The position numbers were made by a program, and so were the translations under genes. This document shows, piece after piece, positions 59,446 through 64,000 of a stretch of 64,000 bases of DNA. The stretch's first letter is position 1. Each line of letters opens with the position of its first letter. Source of the stretch: Bilabrum cf. latius (lineage: Eukaryota; Bigyra: Bicosoecida; Bigyra; Bicosoecida). The notes beneath the pieces are model-generated. The model saw only the letters and a list, made by a program, of their open reading frames with translations, ran no database searches and was not told the DNA's origin. The stretch lies in assembly GCA_965178125.1 (NCBI GenBank), contig OZ237736.1, positions 1,054,001-1,118,000 of the forward strand. Reading direction: 5' to 3'.

Positions 59446-60270
59446 TCACGTGCCTGGCTTTGCGCCCATGAGCCCGCTGCTGGTGAAAAACCGCTTCATC
59501 CACGGGTCCGATTTGTGGACACCAATGGTCTCTGGAACGAGCACTTCGTATCCGAACGGGATTGATCCCTTCGACTTGAACTCTATTCTTGGCAAATGGC
59601 TCGTCTATGATGCCGCTGATGATGCGATGCCAAGAATCGCCTTCCGCAGAGATACGTCTAGCTCCAGCTCGCGCTGGCGCTGGACGGCCTTCTCTTCCTC
59701 AGACGCCGCGAGCTTGCGCCGGGTAGTATCAGCAAGAATTGACATCTACCATCTCTCCCTGCGAAAAATCATTCAGAATGTTGCCTCCGAATAAGGCGTG
59801 CGACCGCAGCACAAATTCGACCAGCGCCACGGTCGGACAGCCACTCTCACCAGGTTATTTTCTCGCGTGACTGCATGCCAAAGAATCCACTCTTAGATCT
59901 CTCAGAATAAAAGCGTAGTTCAAACTAAAACCGGACAAGTGTCTCGCTAACTTCCTTGCTAGCGTCTTGAACTTCCGTTACGGCTTGCTCGACTTGCTCG
60001 GTTACATCAACATCGACAGCGCGGGGATACTCCACGGAAAACATCTCGGAGCCTTCCTGCGCTGATCACAAGACTAAAACACTCGCCTGTTGGGTTCATT
60101 TATTGTGATATCTTGCCATATGGGCTCCTGCAGGATGTTCTTACTATTTTTGGTTTGACAACCCCGAGGCTCCTTGTAAATAGTATTGTGTGAAGTAATG
60201 CCCGGACTACATCCGATACAACGATATATTCGCACCGAATCTCGCTAACTCGGTGCAAAGCTGCGTTCAT
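59446..60270 (-). CDS. ATG101: Autophagy-related protein 101
   Basis: Three exons: 60270..60145, 60056..59851, 59758..59446 (214 aa, family length about 218); donors GTAAGA and GTGAGA. Exon 1 carries the N-terminal VRALLHTILFTRSLGVVKP (family LLHTILFHRALG). Exon 2 carries FELRFYSERSKSGFF, corresponding to the family FYEK-K-WF block and, across the junction, WERW. Exon 3 ends with SHLPRIEFKSKGSIPFGYEV and KRFFTSS, matching the conserved HIPP...PYEI and KRML positions. ATG101 is the HORMA-domain partner of ATG13 in the ULK1/ATG1 complex that starts autophagosome formation. Three UAG codons, UGA stop. Head-to-head with XPG, 145 bp apart. Missed entirely without splicing and UAG readthrough. Confidence 0.85.
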
Positions 60271-60415
60271 TGCCCCACACAGAGGCCTAGAAAATACTTC
60301 GGTTCGTAGACTAGTTGCCGCACGCTTGGGACGAAGGTTCGGTGAGTGGTTCGCTAGAGCTAGGGACTGGATTTTACAGTTTAGAGCAACCAAAACATGT
60401 TCTCTATAGCTTGAA

Positions 60416-63400
60416 ATGGGTGTGAAGAATTTATGGAAGCTTATGGGGCCTGCTGGCAGACGGATTGCGATCGAAACGCTCCGTGGCAAGGTGAGAGTGT
60501 CGACACTATCAACTGCGTGGGTAGTATTCCCGGCAATTATTCACGCCTCGCACATGTCAAATTGCATATTTCCAAGCTTAACATTGTACTTACATAGTAT
60601 TGCAGGCGCTTGCGGTTGATGCAAGTATATGGATCACGTAGTTCATCAAGGCCATGCGCGATTCCGATGGGAACATAATCTAGAATGCACATGTCCTGGG
60701 GACGCTGAGAAGGATATGCAGGTTATTATTCCATAGGATTCGTCCTGTCTTTGTGTTTGATGGAGGAACACCAGTGTTGAAACGCCGAACCGTGCTGAAG
60801 CGAACGATGGCACGCCAATCTCAATCTGCGTAGCTTTAGAGAGCAGCCTAGAAACTCGTGCTGAATATGGTCCGGCAGCAGTAGATTCACAAGAGATAGG
60901 GACACTCTAGGAAGGGCAAGCGCGGACCTGCAGCTGCCAATCGTACTCCTGCCAGCGCAGCCGTGGCCTCGATGTCAACTGCAAGCCGAGCCAAAGTACC
61001 AGATGGCTCTTCATCGGAGTCAGGCAGCGATATAGAGATGACAGCCGGGGCCCTTAGCGGGAGAGGTACTGGGAACAGGTACTGGAGAGTTCCAAAGTCA
61101 GAGATCGAGGCCAGGTAGGAAACAGTCCGCCAGCGTGCTCGCCGTGCTGCGTCTGCATCCAAATCATCTAAAGCAGGCCCCGGCAGGCTCAGGAAACGGG
61201 GTCGAAAGTCTCAGAAACTTGCATCCTCTGGATCGAACAGCTCGGGAAAGTCGTCCTCGGTGGCTAACGGTGGGCATTCGATGCCCCATTCGATGTCCGC
61301 AACAGAAGGTGCGGACTAGCGGCTTGCACGAAAGTAGTCTGGCGGGGCCGCAGCGGACGATGTGCTAGAGAGCGAGAGCGAGGACGAAGGCGGATACGAG
61401 GATTTTGACGTCGGCACTGGTGGGGAGTTCCCACCGTCCGTGCCTGTCGTTTCGAACGCCGACGACGTGGACTTCAGCGTGCTCAAGTCGCTCCCACCCA
61501 GCATGCAGCAGGAGTACGTCGACGAGGTGAAGAGGGTACGGCGGCAGGCCTCCCGCAGCAGGATGCTCCCGGTCGCCGCAGATCCTCAGGGCTTCAGCCA
61601 GCTCTCCCTAGGCTCCTTCCTGAAAGACGCCTCCCTCAGCATCGCGGTGGACAAGATGAACAGGCAGCAGGCCAAGGAGGCCATGCAAGGGAACGTCATC
61701 GTGTCCGAGGCGAACCGCCAGTTCCTCCTGGTCAAGGACGGCGAGGCGGACGCAGCCATTCAGGAAGCGATGCAAGCGGGAGAGATTAGTGGGCGCAACC
61801 TGATTGAAGATGCTGGCGCGAGTCGTGGAGTTGTGTCCGGTGATGACCAGAGCGGGCACGCTGCTGCTAGTATGACATTGGACTTGAACGAGTCCGATTT
61901 GGGCTCTGCAGCTGAATGTGGGCAGCCAAAGTTAAAGCAGACGGGAGACTCACCGTCGCTACTTTCGGCTGCTGGCTCGAAGCGCGGCATAGTAGAAGTG
62001 GACTCCGGTGGCCTGATCAGGGCAGCCAATCGCTACCCGTCCATGTCGCTCAGCATCGATGCCACTGAAGGCGATTTCGAGGATGCGTCAGAAGAAGAAG
62101 AAGTAGAATCTACTTAGACTAAATCGAGTCTCCCTCAGCACGGGACAGAATCTCACCGTGGGCCGCGCAGTACCACCGCAGAAGACGGCTCGCTGTCCCA
62201 CAACAAGAAGCCTTCGCTGGAGCATGAGACTGAAACGGCCAGACTGGCTGCAGTAGCCGAAGCTCTTGGACTGTCAGTCGCAGAGGCTGCGAAGCTGGTA
62301 CAGACCGGCACATAGTCCGGGCAAACCGAGGCGTGCGACGAGCAGCATTCCACAGCATCTGAATCGGGCAGTGATGGATGGGAGGACGCGGAGGAGGCAG
62401 CAAGCGACCAAGACAGCGCGGATGCGCATACATCTTCTGGAGTCGAGGCCGAGGTCCCAAGTGCAAACTGTGCGGTGCTGGATTCTAGCAAGGAATACTG
62501 CGACGGCAAAAGGGGCGAGACTAAGCCGGTCGATAGCGATGGTGAAGAGTATGTGCTGGAAGGCGGGGGTGGATTCTTCATGGAGCCAGACGCAGGCACT
62601 GTTCATGACGATGAGTCACGCCCTGTGCCGGGCTTTGACGGAAAAGTTGCTGATTCTAATGCTGGCGTTTGTGCAGAAGCAACTAAGGTCAGTATTGTGC
62701 CTTTGGAAAGCAGTGATGCTTCCGAGCCACACGGTGTTGTTGCTGGAGATTCGGATGACCAGTTAGCTGTGAGCCAATTAGATGTAAGCGAGGGCGCCGA
62801 TGGTGGGGCCGGCGGCTTCATTCCTGAGACGAGGTAGTAGCAGTCGGCAGGACGAGCTTCAAGCTCTATCGATTCCGATGAGGCTAACAACGAAGCTAGT
62901 GCTGCATCAGGTAGTACATAGGGAGCAGCACCACCTCATCAACTGTACGGCGCTGCGCAAACTGCAGCTGCAAGCACTATCCCGATCATTGGCCAGGATG
63001 AATCCGGTTTGAGTTCATAGAAAGGTTCTGCTGTGAAGGGTGAACATAGCGCCCGGCTGTCCCATGGCGCTGGGTCCAGCTCTAGTGCGGAATAGGCTGC
63101 TCTGGACGAGGCGCTGAAGATGGCTGGCTCCATGGCTGGCTGGGCTGGCGCTGCGATGCGTCGGGCAGTCCAGGCCACTACCGGAAAAGCTGTGCAGCCG
63201 GTTCTCCCAACCGGCCAGCCGTCGAGTTCCACACCATCAAAGGTGCGAGCTGGTGCCTCAAGCGCTGCGTCGTCCCGCGACGAGCAGGCTGCTAGTGACC
63301 CGCACGCTGTTCAGCAATATAGCAATCTAGAGGCCGGTAACAGCACTGTGCAACCAACGGATTGCGCGATTGACAGGGGATCGACCGGTGTGAGTTAGGT

Positions 63401-64000
63401 GGCGTCAGAGGACTTTCCAGACAGCGGCTTTCACACCGAAGGCTTCTCAAGCTCAAGTCGGACTCTGGCTGACTCCGGCTCGTCCTCTCAGTAGCAACTA
63501 GACGGGGATGAGACGGGTCCAACAGCTAACGCAGACCTGGAAGAACTGGAAGAACTAGAAAAACAAGAGAAGGAGCTGCGCAAGACGCGAAGGTCTGCCG
63601 GCAAGGCAGCAGAGTCAATGCAGGACGGCATGCTGGAGGACATCGTGGAGCTGCTCAATGTGTTCGGTATCCCTTACCTTCGAGCTCCTATGGAAGCTGA
63701 GGCACAATGTGCTGAGCTGGAGAGGCTGGGCCTAGTTGAAGGCGTCATCACGGACGATTCAGATGCCTTCTTGTTTGGCGCCCGGCACGTGTACCGCAAC
63801 ATCTTCGACTAGGGCAAGTATGTCGAGGAGTATCGGATGCCCGACATTGAAGCCGACTTGGGCCTGTCTCGAGAGAGCCTACAGCGACTTGCTCTGTTCC
63901 TTGGGTCTGATTACACGGACGGTCTCAAGGGAATTGGAATCGTGACTGCATCAGAGATTATGCACGCTTTTCCTGGCGATGAGGGCCTGAAGGAGTTTGC
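60416..64000 (+). CDS. ERCC5: XPG/RAD2 (ERCC5) repair endonuclease, partial
   Basis: Exon 1 60416..60490 and exon 2 from 60606 to the window end; donor GTGAGA, phase 0. [20 protein letters not shown] is the XPG N-terminal start. Exon 2 gives [17 protein letters not shown] and [15 protein letters not shown], the N domain with catalytic acidic residues. A long acidic spacer follows (residues about 285-1090), including [15 protein letters not shown] and [12 protein letters not shown], which resemble the XPG spacer. The I domain begins near 63618: [31 protein letters not shown] and [17 protein letters not shown], with the DDSD, SDY residues intact. XPG makes the 3' incision in nucleotide excision repair. 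About 20 UAG codons, including two in tandem at 62835-62840. The C-terminus lies beyond the window. Confidence 0.92.

Larger units (their letters stand above)
1..64000. other. Nuclear genetic code with UAG = Gln
   Basis: Applies to every gene below. In-frame UAG occurs in 18 of 20 genes (about 125 codons), while UAA and UGA occur only at gene ends (UGA 16, UAA 2 among 18 visible ends). UAG coincides with conserved glutamines in unrelated families: SQOR at 23119-23117 (-), AGC kinase at 57204-57206, XPG at 60639-60641, PL8 lyase at 35503-35505, ALG2 at 50938-50936 (-), polycystin at 7188-7190. CAG and CAA are also used for Gln. The pattern equals NCBI translation table 15. The decoding tRNA (anticodon CUA) was not found in this window. 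Confidence 0.95.

Noticed and set aside
1-64000. Reading the window as full of pseudogenes broken by stop codons
   Set aside because: Only UAG interrupts the frames, never UAA or UGA, there are no accompanying frameshifts, and conserved motifs continue directly across each UAG.
1-64000. UAG decoded as leucine, as in some other variant codes
   Set aside because: At HYYQP, AFQ, QH and the other strong sites leucine would break conserved polar or catalytic positions, whereas glutamine fits all.

Overview
This window is nuclear DNA of a GC-rich, gene-dense single-celled eukaryote. I recognise 20 protein genes; the first and the last run off the window edges. Families such as HID1, ATG101, a polycystin channel, ALG2, XPG/RAD2, a PX-AGC kinase, TSP1 repeats and an RPEL-kelch protein rule out a prokaryote. 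I place 23 introns, all GT-AG, 87-142 nt, with GTGAG or GTAAG donors and mostly near gene 5' ends. The lineage cannot be fixed from the sequence; a heterotrophic, possibly marine protist is a reasonable guess.

The central result is that UAG is not a stop codon here. Eighteen of the 20 genes are interrupted by in-frame UAG, about 125 times in all, while UAA and UGA are absent from the interiors. Of the 18 gene ends visible, 16 are UGA, 2 are UAA and none is UAG. At well-conserved family positions UAG sits where glutamine is expected: the HYYQP motif of sulfide:quinone oxidoreductase, the AFQ of an AGC kinase, the catalytic QH of a PL8 lyase, the N-terminal nuclease motif of XPG and the ALG2 INR(Y/F)ERKK helix. 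The code matches NCBI translation table 15 (UAG=Gln). Read with the standard code, the window dissolves into dozens of fragments and looks full of pseudogenes.

Layout, left to right: HID1 (-, partial), membrane-anchored M16 peptidase (-), polycystin/PKD2 channel (+), IQ-motif pseudo-amidase (-), giant EF-hand protein (+), alpha/beta-hydrolase-fold protein (-), AANAT-PhzF fusion (-), SQOR (-), large secreted protein of unknown family (+), 1893-residue RCC1/SAP protein (-), mitochondrial carrier (-), PL8 lyase (+), giant TSP1/EGF receptor-like protein (+), sulfatase (+), DMT transporter (-), ALG2 (-), RPEL-kelch protein (+), PX-AGC kinase (+), ATG101 (-), XPG/RAD2 (+, partial).

Most genes are separated by only about 55-300 bp and many pairs are head-to-head over 110-200 bp, so promoters must be short or shared. 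One local theme is plausible: the PL8 polysaccharide lyase, the cysteine-rich receptor-like protein and the sulfatase lie side by side on the same strand, 34.7-48.2 kb, and could together handle extracellular sulfated glycans. Calcium signalling (polycystin, EF-hand protein, IQ protein) is clustered at 5.9-18 kb. The rest are housekeeping genes without evident functional linkage.
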